From the NCBI GenBank assembly GCA_964563545.1, contig CAZLXB010000041.1:1-11835 (forward strand): 11,835 bases of DNA. The letters are read 5' to 3'. Below, piece after piece: positions 1-5,971 of this stretch (positions are counted from its first letter, which is position 1; each line of letters begins with the position of its first letter). The notes below the pieces were generated by a model. The model ran no database searches. It was not told where the DNA came from and worked only from the letters and a program-made list of their open reading frames with translations. The translations under genes were made by a program, and so were the position numbers. Source of the DNA: Casp-actino8 sp964563545 (GTDB taxonomy: Bacteria; Actinomycetota; Acidimicrobiia; Acidimicrobiales; Ilumatobacteraceae).

Positions 1-413
1 CCGATCGCCTCAAAGTATGCGAGGTGGGCGTCGACCACGTTCACGATGTCAACGTCGTCGAGGAGTTGAACGCCAGCCGCCTCGGCCGAGCCGAGGAGAT
101 GCGCGATGAGCGCGTCCTCACTCACCACGACCGGCTGATCGATGTCCTGCTTGCGATCCACCACCCGATCGGGCTGCAAGCCGCGCTCGTGCAACCACAC
201 GAGGTGAAGGCGCAACAACTCGGCGAGTTCGTCGGGTGTGAGACGCGCCTGCGTGATTTCGGGAAGAGCGTCCGACACGAACGAGAGAGCCTGCTCGATC
301 TCGTACACCGCACGGGGCGCCACCGCGTCGAGCCGCCGTGCTTCGCGGCCCACGACCAACGCGGCAATCAAGAAAACCAGAACCGCCGAGACGACGGCAT
401 AGATCACCAACAC
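1..413 (-). CDS. Membrane-anchored protein of unknown function (5' part; runs off the left edge)
   Basis: The minus-strand frame is open from a GTG at 411-413 to the edge of the window, giving 137 residues; the C-terminus is missing. Residues 1 to about 22 form one hydrophobic helix (start MLVIYAVVSAVLVF), followed by GREARRLD and a soluble part rich in Ala, Leu, Asp and Glu. This suggests a single N-terminal membrane anchor with a cytoplasmic body. The stretch LTPDELAELLRLHLVWLHERG looks helical, and DRVVDRKQDID is polar. The GTG has a GGGGAG ribosome site six bases upstream, which decides the start. I recall similar anchored proteins (ARRLDAVAPRAVYEI-type sequence) in other actinobacteria, always uncharacterised, but assign no function. 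It lies 73 bases downstream of the acyl-CoA dehydrogenase gene on the same strand, with a large inverted repeat between them. Open frames on the other strand here have shadow-like composition. Confidence 0.72.
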   Translation of the reverse strand, partial: MLVIYAVVSAVLVFLIAALVVGREARRLDAVAPRAVYEIEQALSFVSDALPEITQARLTPDELAELLRLHLVWLHERGLQPDRVVDRKQDIDQPVVVSEDALIAHLLGSAEAAGVQLLDDVDIVNVVDAHLAYFEAI

Positions 414-430
414 AACGAACTCCCCCGGTG

Positions 431-477
431 TTCTGGTGAGGATTTTTGACCGTATAGGTCAAGAACCCCCACCAGAA
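431..477 (-). repeat. Nested inverted repeat between two minus-strand genes (hairpin or operator)
   Basis: Outer arms TTCTGGTG (431-438) and CACCAGAA (470-477) are perfect complements. Inner arms TTGACC (446-451) and GGTCAA (457-462) are also perfect, around a 5-base loop. Read as minus-strand RNA, the 7 bases between the arms also pair except for one C-A mismatch, with two G-U pairs, so the whole element can form a stem of about 21 pairs. It ends a few bases before the GGGGAG ribosome site of the left-edge gene. No T-run follows in the minus direction, so it is not a standard terminator. The minus-strand hexamer TACGGT (454 to 449) could be a -10 element, with TTCTGG 17 bases upstream as a poor -35, in which case the repeat would be an operator. 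Confidence 0.6.
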
Positions 478-486
478 ACACGAGGA

Positions 487-1602
487 TCAGATGCCGATGC
501 GCTGCGCGAGCTGCTCGCGGTGGTACGTCGGGTCACCGAACAGCAACTCCGACGACTTCGCACGCTTGAAGTAGAGGTGCGCCGGGTGCTCCCAGGTGAA
601 GCCGATACCGCCGTGGATCTGAATGTTCTCGGCGGTGGCGTGGAAGTACGCCTCCGAGCAGTAGGCCTTGGCGAGCGAAGCGACCGAAGCGAGTTCGTCG
701 TTCATCTCACTGGCGCACCACATGCCGTAGTACGCAGCCGACTTGGCCGACTCGACCTCGAGCAACATGTCGGCGCACTTGTGCTTGATCGCCTGGAATG
801 AACCGATCGGACGACCGAACTGCACGCGAACCTTCGCGTACTCCACCGCCATCTCGAGAACCTTCTGTGCACCGCCGACCTGCTCGGCGGCCAAGCCGAC
901 CGCAGCCAGATCGAGAACGGTCGAGAGGATCTTCCAGCCGTTGCCCTCGCCACCAATGAGCTCGCCATCGACGTCCTTGAACTCGAGCTTGGCCTGCTTG
1001 CGCGTCTGGTCCATGGTGCTGAGCGCCGTGCGGGTGAGACCCTTCGCGTTGCCGTCGACGGCGAAGAGGCTCGTGCCCTTGCTCGTCTTGGCGGCCACGA
1101 TGATGAGGTCAGCGGAGTGACCGTCGATCACGAACATCTTGGTGCCGTTCAACTTGAACGACGAACCACTACCCGAAGCCTGCATGGTGATGCCGCTCTC
1201 GTCCCACTTGCCCGAGGGCTCGGTGTAGGCGAGGGTCGCGATGGTCTCGCCGGCGGCGATGCCGGGGAGGTGCTTCTTCTTCGCGGCCTCGTCACCCGAG
1301 TGGATGAGCGTGTTGGCAGCGAGCACCACGGTGCTGAAGTACGGCGCGCACAGGAGCGCGCGACCCATCTCTTCGAGCACCACACCGAGTTCGACGTAAC
1401 CGAATCCGGAACCGCCGTACGCCTCGGGAATGTGCAGGCCCTGCAGGCCCATCTGCTCGCCCATCTGCTTCCAGACGGCCTTGTCGAAACCGGCTTCGGT
1501 TTCCATCTGCTCGCGCACGGCGGTCTCGGGGCTCTTCGAGTCGAGGAACGACCGGACTGTCTTGCGGAGTTCTTCCTGTTCTTCTGAGAATGCAAAGTTC
1601 AT
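487..1602 (-). CDS. Acyl-CoA dehydrogenase (FadE-like flavoprotein)
   Basis: Predicted FAD-dependent acyl-CoA dehydrogenase of 371 residues, which would introduce an alpha-beta double bond into an acyl-CoA thioester. It shows the three-part fold: N-terminal helical domain (about 1-115, beginning MNFAFSEEQEELRKTVRSFL), middle beta domain (about 120-215, with LAYTEPSG and LNGTKMFVIDG) and C-terminal helical domain (about 225-371). The C-terminal signature QFGRPIGSFQAIKH (261-274) is typical of FAD and dimer contacts. The end carries IHGGIGFTWEHPAHLYFKR (329-347), in the style of actinobacterial FadE proteins that lack the usual Y-E-G-T catalytic segment; Glu338 is a possible base, unproven. Length is usual for the family. 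The frame stays open upstream for another 128 codons, but that part does not look like this family and overlaps vapB on the other strand. The ATG at 1602 has AGGA seven bases upstream. Substrate (fatty acid, branched chain or sterol side chain) cannot be told. Confidence 0.93.
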   Translation of the reverse strand: MNFAFSEEQEELRKTVRSFLDSKSPETAVREQMETEAGFDKAVWKQMGEQMGLQGLHIPEAYGGSGFGYVELGVVLEEMGRALLCAPYFSTVVLAANTLIHSGDEAAKKKHLPGIAAGETIATLAYTEPSGKWDESGITMQASGSGSSFKLNGTKMFVIDGHSADLIIVAAKTSKGTSLFAVDGNAKGLTRTALSTMDQTRKQAKLEFKDVDGELIGGEGNGWKILSTVLDLAAVGLAAEQVGGAQKVLEMAVEYAKVRVQFGRPIGSFQAIKHKCADMLLEVESAKSAAYYGMWCASEMNDELASVASLAKAYCSEAYFHATAENIQIHGGIGFTWEHPAHLYFKRAKSSELLFGDPTYHREQLAQRIGI

Positions 1603-1646
1603 GGGGGCATCCTGCTTCCCTGACGGACCCGAGCCCAAACCCAAGT

Positions 1647-1695
1647 GTGTACGCAGGTGTACGCACTTTCTCCCACCGGCCGGTACGGTGGGACC
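1647..1695 (+). promoter_or_regulatory. Probable vapBC promoter and operator region
   Basis: This 49-base stretch before the antitoxin start holds several symmetrical elements. There is a tandem repeat of GTGTACGCA (1647-1655 and 1657-1665), a perfect 10-bp palindrome ACCGGCCGGT (1675-1684), and a perfect inverted repeat CCCACCG-N7-CGGTGGG (1672-1678 and 1686-1692). The hexamer TACGGT (1684-1689) fits an actinobacterial -10 element and lies exactly six bases before the ATG, so the vapB message is probably leaderless. Phd/VapB-type antitoxins repress their own promoters through palindromes in this position, so the overlap of -10 and palindrome suggests autoregulation. The same gap also separates vapB from the divergent acyl-CoA dehydrogenase gene. 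Confidence 0.55.
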
Positions 1696-1971
1696 ATGGC
1701 CTCCGAACAGGGCATTCGCCAACTCCGAGCCGACGTGGCAGCCAGCGTGCGCCGGGCCGGCGCCGGCGAGCACATCGTCGTCACCATCGGTGGACGACCC
1801 GTGGCCCAACTCGGCCCCCTCGGTGCCGTGGAGGGTCAGGTGCGTCTGGCCGACCTCGTGGCCCGAGGCCTCGTGATCGCCCCTCGCCGCACCGGCGAGT
1901 TCCGCGCGCCAGCACCCGTGAGTGTGTGGTCGGGTGCGCGCATCGACCGCTTGTTGCGCGAGATCCGTTGA
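1696..1971 (+). CDS. vapB: VapB/Phd-type antitoxin
   Basis: A 91-residue protein resembling the Phd/YefM-like antitoxins that pair with VapC toxins. The N-terminal part (about 1-42, MASEQGIRQLRADVAASVRR then GEHIVVTIGGRPVAQLGPL) matches the DNA-binding, dimerising fold of this family: a helix with R-x-L-R-A-D, then beta strands with the G-R-P-V-A hairpin. The C-terminal part, rich in Arg and Pro, would be the flexible segment that wraps and blocks the toxin. The frame is open further upstream, but the ATG at 1696 begins exactly where family similarity begins and has TACGGT six bases before it, consistent with a leaderless transcript. vapC follows after 16 bases. It should neutralise VapC by direct binding and repress the operon. 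Confidence 0.85.
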   Translation: MASEQGIRQLRADVAASVRRAGAGEHIVVTIGGRPVAQLGPLGAVEGQVRLADLVARGLVIAPRRTGEFRAPAPVSVWSGARIDRLLREIR

Positions 1972-1987
1972 CGAAACGCGACGCACC

Positions 1988-2392
1988 GTGACGCTCTATC
2001 TCGACTCCTCGGCCCTCGTCGCCGCTGTGATCGACGGCCGCAATCGCAACGTGGTGCTCGATGCACTCGATGCCGACGGCGACTGGTGCGCCTCCGCGCT
2101 CGCACTCACTGAATCACTCGCGCTCCTCCCCCGCCTCACCGACGAAGCGGTGCTGCAGAGTGATCTCGAGGATTCGCTTCGACTCTTGTGGGACCGGGTC
2201 GCCGTGGTGCCGGTGGATCAAGCGTGCCTCGACCGCGCCGCGCAAATCGCGCGCGAACAACCCGTGCACATCGCCGACTCGATCCACTTGGCGGCGGCCG
2301 ATCGTCTGCCGCGGCCGGTGCAGTTCGTGACCTTCGATCCGGCGCAGATTCCGGTGGCGCTGTCGCTCGGATTCGACGTGATCAGCAGCTGA
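1988..2392 (+). CDS. vapC: VapC toxin, PIN-domain ribonuclease
   Basis: A 134-residue PIN-domain protein starting MTLYLDSSALVAAVI, the standard VapC opening. The acidic residues that bind Mg/Mn are in place: Asp6 (LYLDSS), Glu42 (LTESLAL), Asp97 (IADSIHLAAA) and Asp117 (VTFDPAQ). Length is normal for VapC, so the toxin looks intact. Known VapC toxins are RNases that cleave tRNAs or rRNA; the target here cannot be deduced. The GTG at 1988 is chosen because family similarity starts there; the frame continues upstream but only into antitoxin sequence read in another frame. It follows vapB by 16 bases as one transcript and converges with the LCP gene, whose stop codon lies nine bases away. Confidence 0.88.
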   Translation: MTLYLDSSALVAAVIDGRNRNVVLDALDADGDWCASALALTESLALLPRLTDEAVLQSDLEDSLRLLWDRVAVVPVDQACLDRAAQIAREQPVHIADSIHLAAADRLPRPVQFVTFDPAQIPVALSLGFDVISS

Positions 2393-2401
2393 CACGCGGC
2401 G

Positions 2402-3808
2402 TCAGGCGAACGGGAACTTCACGCCGGTGGCGATGGCGTCCTGCAACGAATCGATCAGGTTGGCGGCCACTTCCCAGTCGGGCCGACCCGGATTGATGAG
2501 TGGTGGCGTGAGGCCGGCCGATTCCTGGATGTTGGTGCCCGAGCGAAGTCGATCCACGAGGAAGGCGAACTCGTCGGGTGTGAGCGACGTGCGTACGTTC
2601 TCCTTGGCGATGTCGGCGAGTTGCGGGAAGTTACGCAATACGTCGGTGCCCGATGTTTGCGCGGCGAGTCGTTCGAGCAGATCACGCTGGCGACCCATGC
2701 GGCGGTAGTCGCTGTCGGCCGCGCGCGAGCGCACGTAGCCGAGGGCCAGCGTTCCGTCGAGCTTCACTTCACCCGGCCCGATGGTGGGGGGATACTGATA
2801 TTTGGCGCCCGGGACGTTGCCCGGCATCGGGATCTTCTTGTCGAGGTTCACGGTCACGCCACCGAGGGCATCGACGATCTCGAGGAAACCCTGCATGTTC
2901 ACGAGCACGTAGTCGTCGATGGTGACGTCCATGGAATAACTGAGCCCGGTCACGAGGGCGACGGCTTCGGGGGCCAGATCGCCGCGGAGATAACGGGCCG
3001 CGACGTCGGGATGCGAATAGACGTAGGGGTAGATCGCGTTGGCGAGATCCTTGAAACCCTTCGAGAACTCGTCGTGCATGGGCGACCCCTCGGGGAAGCG
3101 AACACCCCGCAGATTGCGAGGAATCGACACCATCGCCACCCGACCCGAAGCCTTGTGAATCGAGACGAGGATCATGGTGTCGGTACGCAACGCCCAGCGA
3201 CCCGGGCCTTCGTCACCGCCGAGGAGAAGGATCGTCTGGAAGTCGTCGTCGGTCGCGTCACCGGCGATGGCCGAGATCGGATCCGAGCTCCCCGAAGTGA
3301 CGAACACTTTGTTGATCACTTCGTTCAGCTGATCGGCGCGAACCACCGAGAAGCCGGCCGGGAATGCGACCACGAGCAATCCCACCACCGCCACGAATGC
3401 CGCGAGTCGTTGACGCGTCCCGGCGCGACGTGCATTGATCACCTCGATCACGGCCACGAGCCGAGTGAGCACGAACACCGCGCAGATCACTTGGATGACG
3501 CGCAGGACGGTGGAGTCGAGCACGAGGCTCGTGATCCGGTCGCGCCGCACCACACCCACCACGGCCGCCGCGAGCGGAACGAGAACACCGAACAAAAGGA
3601 GCACAGCCGACAGGAACTTGCGACGCATGAACGACGGCGCTCCCGGCAGGACGAGCGAAGCCACGACCGCGCGCGCCGGGCCGCGTTGTTTGCCCTCGGC
3701 TCCCGGGGGCGGTGGCGGAACCGAACCGTTGGCCATCGGGCCGGCACCGACTCCCTTGGAGTCGGGCGGCGGAGGAGGAAGATTCGGACCAGTGGGGGTT
3801 CCAGTCAC
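2402..3808 (-). CDS. LytR-CpsA-Psr (LCP) family cell-wall glycopolymer ligase
   Basis: Predicted membrane enzyme that would transfer glycopolymers from undecaprenyl carriers to peptidoglycan. With the GTG at 3808 it has 468 residues. The order is a proline-rich cytoplasmic N-terminus (two runs of five or six prolines in the first 40 residues), three hydrophobic helices at about 65-87, 100-125 and 134-156, then an extracytoplasmic LCP domain at about 190-385. LCP hallmarks are LLLGGDEGPGRWALRTDTM (Asp199, Arg204, Arg208, Asp210), MVSIPRNL (Arg231), the D-Y-V-L-V-N-M-Q-G-F then VDALGGVTV segment, and YVRSR...D..RMGRQ (Arg360, Arg362, Asp367, Arg373, Gln374). An ATG at 3835 would add nine residues. 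I prefer GTG 3808 because TAGGGT sits seven bases before it in a -10 position and the ATG has only a weak ribosome site. It is divergent from the metallo-hydrolase gene. The exact polymer substrate is unknown. Confidence 0.88.
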   Translation of the reverse strand: MTGTPTGPNLPPPPPDSKGVGAGPMANGSVPPPPPGAEGKQRGPARAVVASLVLPGAPSFMRRKFLSAVLLLFGVLVPLAAAVVGVVRRDRITSLVLDSTVLRVIQVICAVFVLTRLVAVIEVINARRAGTRQRLAAFVAVVGLLVVAFPAGFSVVRADQLNEVINKVFVTSGSSDPISAIAGDATDDDFQTILLLGGDEGPGRWALRTDTMILVSIHKASGRVAMVSIPRNLRGVRFPEGSPMHDEFSKGFKDLANAIYPYVYSHPDVAARYLRGDLAPEAVALVTGLSYSMDVTIDDYVLVNMQGFLEIVDALGGVTVNLDKKIPMPGNVPGAKYQYPPTIGPGEVKLDGTLALGYVRSRAADSDYRRMGRQRDLLERLAAQTSGTDVLRNFPQLADIAKENVRTSLTPDEFAFLVDRLRSGTNIQESAGLTPPLINPGRPDWEVAANLIDSLQDAIATGVKFPFA

Positions 3809-3815
3809 GGAGGAA

Positions 3816-3821
3816 ACCCTA
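3816..3821 (-). promoter_or_regulatory. Candidate -10 element for the LCP gene
   Basis: On the minus strand the hexamer TAGGGT lies seven bases before the GTG at 3808, with no Shine-Dalgarno sequence between. This matches the TAnnnT -10 consensus and the spacing of leaderless actinobacterial transcripts. A short inverted repeat, GGTGAC (3828-3833) and GTCACC (3845-3850), lies just upstream in the gap shared with the divergent gene. Confidence 0.4.
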
Positions 3822-3895
3822 GGTGGTGGTGACATTCGATTCCGGTCACCCGCACACCGACGTACAACACGAGACGAGCATGGGAGACTGCCCGT

Positions 3896-4519
3896 ATGTC
3901 AGGCACGAACACGTTGCATTGGTCGGACTCGACGGTGGAGGTTCACAAGGTCGTGGTGGGTCCATACGACAACAACGTGTTCGTCGTGCGTTGCGCCCAG
4001 ACGGGCGATGCCGTGCTGATCGACGCCGCCAACGAACACGAGAAGTTGCTCGAACTCTGCTCACGTCTCGGGGTGCGCCGCGTGCTCGAGACCCACGGGC
4101 ATCACGATCACATTCAGGCGGTGCCGGCGATCCGCGAAGCAGGCTTCGACGTTGCCGTGACCGAACTCGACGCGCCGATGCTCGCCGATGTGGGCTACGA
4201 CTCGTTCCTCGCCCACGACGACGTGATCGAAGTTGGTCGCCTGCGCCTGCACGCCATCCACAATCCGGGCCACACACCCGGCTCGATCTCGTTCCATGTG
4301 GAAGGCACTCCACTGCTGTTCACCGGCGACACGCTGTTCCCCGGTGGGCCGGGTGCCACCAAGTTCCCGGGCGGCAACTTCGAGACGATCATCGATTCCA
4401 TCGACAATCTGCTCTTCGTCTTCCCGGCCGAGACGATCGTGCTGCCGGGCCACGGCACCGACACCACGATCGGAACCGAACGCCCCCACCTGCAGGAGTG
4501 GGTCACCCGTGGTTGGTGA
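3896..4519 (+). CDS. MBL-fold metallo-hydrolase, glyoxalase II-like
   Basis: A 207-residue soluble protein with a complete binuclear metal site of the metallo-beta-lactamase fold: THGHHDHI (His67, His69, Asp71, His72), NPGHTPGS (His126), FTGDTLF (Asp145) and LPGHGT (His186). The motifs and short length match the hydroxyacylglutathione hydrolase-like (GloB-related) branch, which hydrolyses thioesters such as S-lactoyl conjugates in methylglyoxal removal. Actinobacteria generally use mycothiol rather than glutathione, so the substrate could be a mycothiol or other thioester; this is inference. The ATG at 3896 has GGGAG about nine bases upstream and also GAGACT in a -10-like place six bases before it. 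The 3' end overlaps the next gene by 11 bases, so the two are probably co-translated. Confidence 0.88.
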   Translation: MSGTNTLHWSDSTVEVHKVVVGPYDNNVFVVRCAQTGDAVLIDAANEHEKLLELCSRLGVRRVLETHGHHDHIQAVPAIREAGFDVAVTELDAPMLADVGYDSFLAHDDVIEVGRLRLHAIHNPGHTPGSISFHVEGTPLLFTGDTLFPGGPGATKFPGGNFETIIDSIDNLLFVFPAETIVLPGHGTDTTIGTERPHLQEWVTRGW

Positions 4520-4919
4520 CGCATCGCGTGCGCTCCGCTACGACGAACGCCCCGATGACGACACCCCGATCCACACCGAGGACCTGCCACCGACGCCGGT
4601 ACGCGATCGCAACATCGTCGCCCGAGCGTGGATCGAGGCACCGACGCGTGTGCGCACCCTCGGCGACGATCTGCCGGGCCGACCCGAAGCGCACTACAAG
4701 CGTCGCATTGGTCGGTGGTTGCTCTGGCGCGCCGGGCCGGCCGTGGATGCCGATGCCCGTTATTGGGCAGCCGACGCGAACGACCTCAGCGTCCAATACG
4801 AGTTCGCACTCGTCGCCGACGGAACCGGGAGTGGCCGCGGTCCGAGTGGCACCGTTCACGATCGCTTCCGGGCATGGAAAGAAGACTTGCGCGACGCCGT
4901 CGACGGCCGTGATTCCTAG
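4509..4919 (+). CDS. Conserved-looking protein of unknown function
   Basis: A 136-residue soluble protein beginning at a GTG inside the end of the preceding metallo-hydrolase gene (11-base overlap). No signal peptide or membrane segment is visible. The N-terminal 30 residues are acidic and Pro/Thr-rich (YDERPDDDTPIHTEDLPPTP) and probably disordered. The middle is basic and aromatic, with ARAWIEAPTRVRTLGDDLPG, then EAHYKRRIGRWLLWRAGPA and ADARYWAADANDLSVQYEF; the C-terminus is charged (FRAWKEDLRDAV). It matches no domain I can name, though its text-like regularity and codon use resemble its neighbours, and I have an impression of similar proteins in other Acidimicrobiia. Other frames here read as shadows. 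Overlap with the upstream gene suggests translational coupling and perhaps a linked role. Confidence 0.7.
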   Translation: MVGDASRALRYDERPDDDTPIHTEDLPPTPVRDRNIVARAWIEAPTRVRTLGDDLPGRPEAHYKRRIGRWLLWRAGPAVDADARYWAADANDLSVQYEFALVADGTGSGRGPSGTVHDRFRAWKEDLRDAVDGRDS

Positions 4920-4922
4920 GAT
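4917..4922 (+). promoter_or_regulatory. Candidate -10 element for the desaturase gene
   Basis: TAGGAT overlaps the TAG stop codon of the preceding gene and lies six bases before the ATG at 4929, as in a leaderless promoter. The same bases include AGGA, which could instead serve as a weak ribosome site about seven bases from the ATG, so the two readings cannot be separated by eye. Confidence 0.35.
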
Positions 4923-4928
4923 CGAGCC

Positions 4929-5891
4929 ATGAACACGGTGGGGATCCAGCTCGGTGGCATGGTGCCGACCGGTGATCTCCTCCGGCCGGGTCGTAACACC
5001 GACGACGTTCTCCCGGACGGCCGCCTCACGCCTACTGCCCGAGAGCAGATGCGTCGCATCCCGTCACTGCGGAACGCGGTGTCGGTCGTGTCCACTTACG
5101 CGCAGACTCTGGCGATCATCGGGGCCGCCATCGCGCTCGGTCCGTGGTCGTGGCTACCCGCCATTCTTCTGATGGGTCGTGCCCACGCTCAGTTCGCATC
5201 GCTCATGCACGAAGCGGCTCACCGGCTCCTCTTTCGCAACAAGCGCGCCAACGATGTCGTCGGACGTTGGCTGATCGGGTACCCCGCTTTCACCAATACC
5301 GACGCCTATCGCCGAGTGCACATGGCCCACCACCGCGAGGAGTTCGGCCCCGACGAGCCTGACATTCCGCTGTACGCCAACTACCCGATCAGTTCGGCGA
5401 GTTTCCGGCGCAAGTTGTGGCGCGACGCCATCGGCCGGACCGGGCTTCGCTTGCTGCGCGTCCAACTCGCCGGCATCACGAGCCCGGTGGCTGTCGTTCG
5501 GCGCACGCTGTTGAAGATCCTCGCAGTGCAGGCGTTGCTCATCGCCGCGGCCGTCATGAGTGGCTACTGGTGGGCGTACCCGCTCTTCTGGTTGTTGCCA
5601 TATCTCACGGTGTGGCGGGTGATCAATCGACTGCGCTCGATCGCCGAACACGGCGGACTCATGGCGTCCGACGATCGCCGAGTGGCCACGCACTCGGTGA
5701 CGCAACATCTGTTGGCGCGGTTCTTTCTCGTGCCGTTCAACATCGGCTTCCACCTCGCCCACCACGTGGATGCGGGCGTGCCGTTCCGCAACCTGCCGCG
5801 CTACCACCGGCTACTCGCGGCCTCGGGTTACGTCGTCCCCGGTTACGAGTACCCGAGTTACCCCGCCCTCTGGCGCGCCCTGCGCCACTGA
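4929..5891 (+). CDS. Membrane fatty-acid desaturase/hydroxylase-family diiron enzyme
   Basis: A 320-residue integral membrane protein with the histidine boxes of the membrane desaturase superfamily: HEAAH (94-98), HMAHH (131-135) and HLAHH (275-279), plus AEHGG (239-243) as a likely extra ligand. Hydrophobic segments lie at about 50-85, 193-226 and 260-275. The family uses two iron ions, oxygen and an electron donor to desaturate or hydroxylate lipids. Box spacing fits the short bacterial fatty-acid desaturase group; carotenoid ketolases and hydroxylases share the fold, so a carotenoid substrate is not excluded. The first 45 residues are polar and cytoplasmic-looking. The ATG at 4929 is the first in frame, ten bases after the previous stop. 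The suf operon follows after about 80 bases containing its own promoter region, so this gene is probably not part of that operon. Confidence 0.85.
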   Translation: MNTVGIQLGGMVPTGDLLRPGRNTDDVLPDGRLTPTAREQMRRIPSLRNAVSVVSTYAQTLAIIGAAIALGPWSWLPAILLMGRAHAQFASLMHEAAHRLLFRNKRANDVVGRWLIGYPAFTNTDAYRRVHMAHHREEFGPDEPDIPLYANYPISSASFRRKLWRDAIGRTGLRLLRVQLAGITSPVAVVRRTLLKILAVQALLIAAAVMSGYWWAYPLFWLLPYLTVWRVINRLRSIAEHGGLMASDDRRVATHSVTQHLLARFFLVPFNIGFHLAHHVDAGVPFRNLPRYHRLLAASGYVVPGYEYPSYPALWRALRH

Positions 5892-5918
5892 CGGGCTTTC
5901 TCGACAAGGCTGGCGCGA

Positions 5919-5944
5919 ATTAGCACTACGGCCATAGTGGTAAT
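5919..5944 (+). repeat. 26-bp imperfect palindrome upstream of the suf operon (candidate operator)
   Basis: Arms ATTAGCACTA (5919-5928) and TAGTGGTAAT (5935-5944) match at nine of ten positions around a 6-base centre, CGGCCA, whose inner four bases also pair. Eleven of thirteen pairs are complementary over the full element. It ends 13 bases before the likely -10 hexamer of sufC, so it covers the -35 region, where a bound repressor would block polymerase. Length and AT-rich ends recall Rrf2/IscR-type sites in Fe-S gene control, but the core is not a copy of any operator I can name with certainty. Confidence 0.55.
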
Positions 5945-5957
5945 AGGGCGTGGCCCG

Positions 5958-5963
5958 TAGACT
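5958..5963 (+). promoter_or_regulatory. Candidate -10 element for the suf operon
   Basis: TAGACT fits TAnnnT and ends eight bases before the GTG at 5972. No purine-rich ribosome site precedes either GTG 5972 or the in-frame TTG 5963, which favours a leaderless message starting at the GTG. The -35 region 17 bases upstream (TAGTGG, 5935-5940) is poor and lies within the palindrome. Confidence 0.42.
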
Positions 5964-5971
5964 TGCCCCTC

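Noticed and set aside
24..449. Plus-strand open frame of 141 codons at the left edge
   Set aside because: It is rich in His, Arg, Asp and Gln with no fold-like pattern, and lies exactly opposite the minus-strand frame that has a membrane helix, a good ribosome site and a plausible protein.
1603..1986. Upstream extension of the acyl-CoA dehydrogenase frame to 499 codons
   Set aside because: The added 128 residues have no relation to the family, overlap vapB on the opposite strand, and the family's normal N-terminus begins at the ATG at 1602.
2389..2405. Inverted repeat CTGAC-N7-GTCAG covering both convergent stop codons of vapC and the LCP gene
   Set aside because: Only five pairs with a 7-base loop and no T-run on either side, so it is too weak to call a bidirectional terminator.
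2621..3832. Plus-strand open frame of 403 codons
   Set aside because: It is antisense to the LCP gene in a GC-rich genome; the translation is dominated by His, Arg, Asp and Glu without hydrophobic core or motifs.
3828..3850. Inverted repeat GGTGAC-N11-GTCACC between the LCP gene and the first metallo-hydrolase gene
   Set aside because: Six-base arms in GC-rich DNA occur readily by chance; noted near the LCP promoter but not called an operator.
3823..4932. Plus-strand open frame of 369 codons over the metallo-hydrolase and the next gene
   Set aside because: Arg/Pro-rich shadow of two well-supported genes in other frames; no domain.
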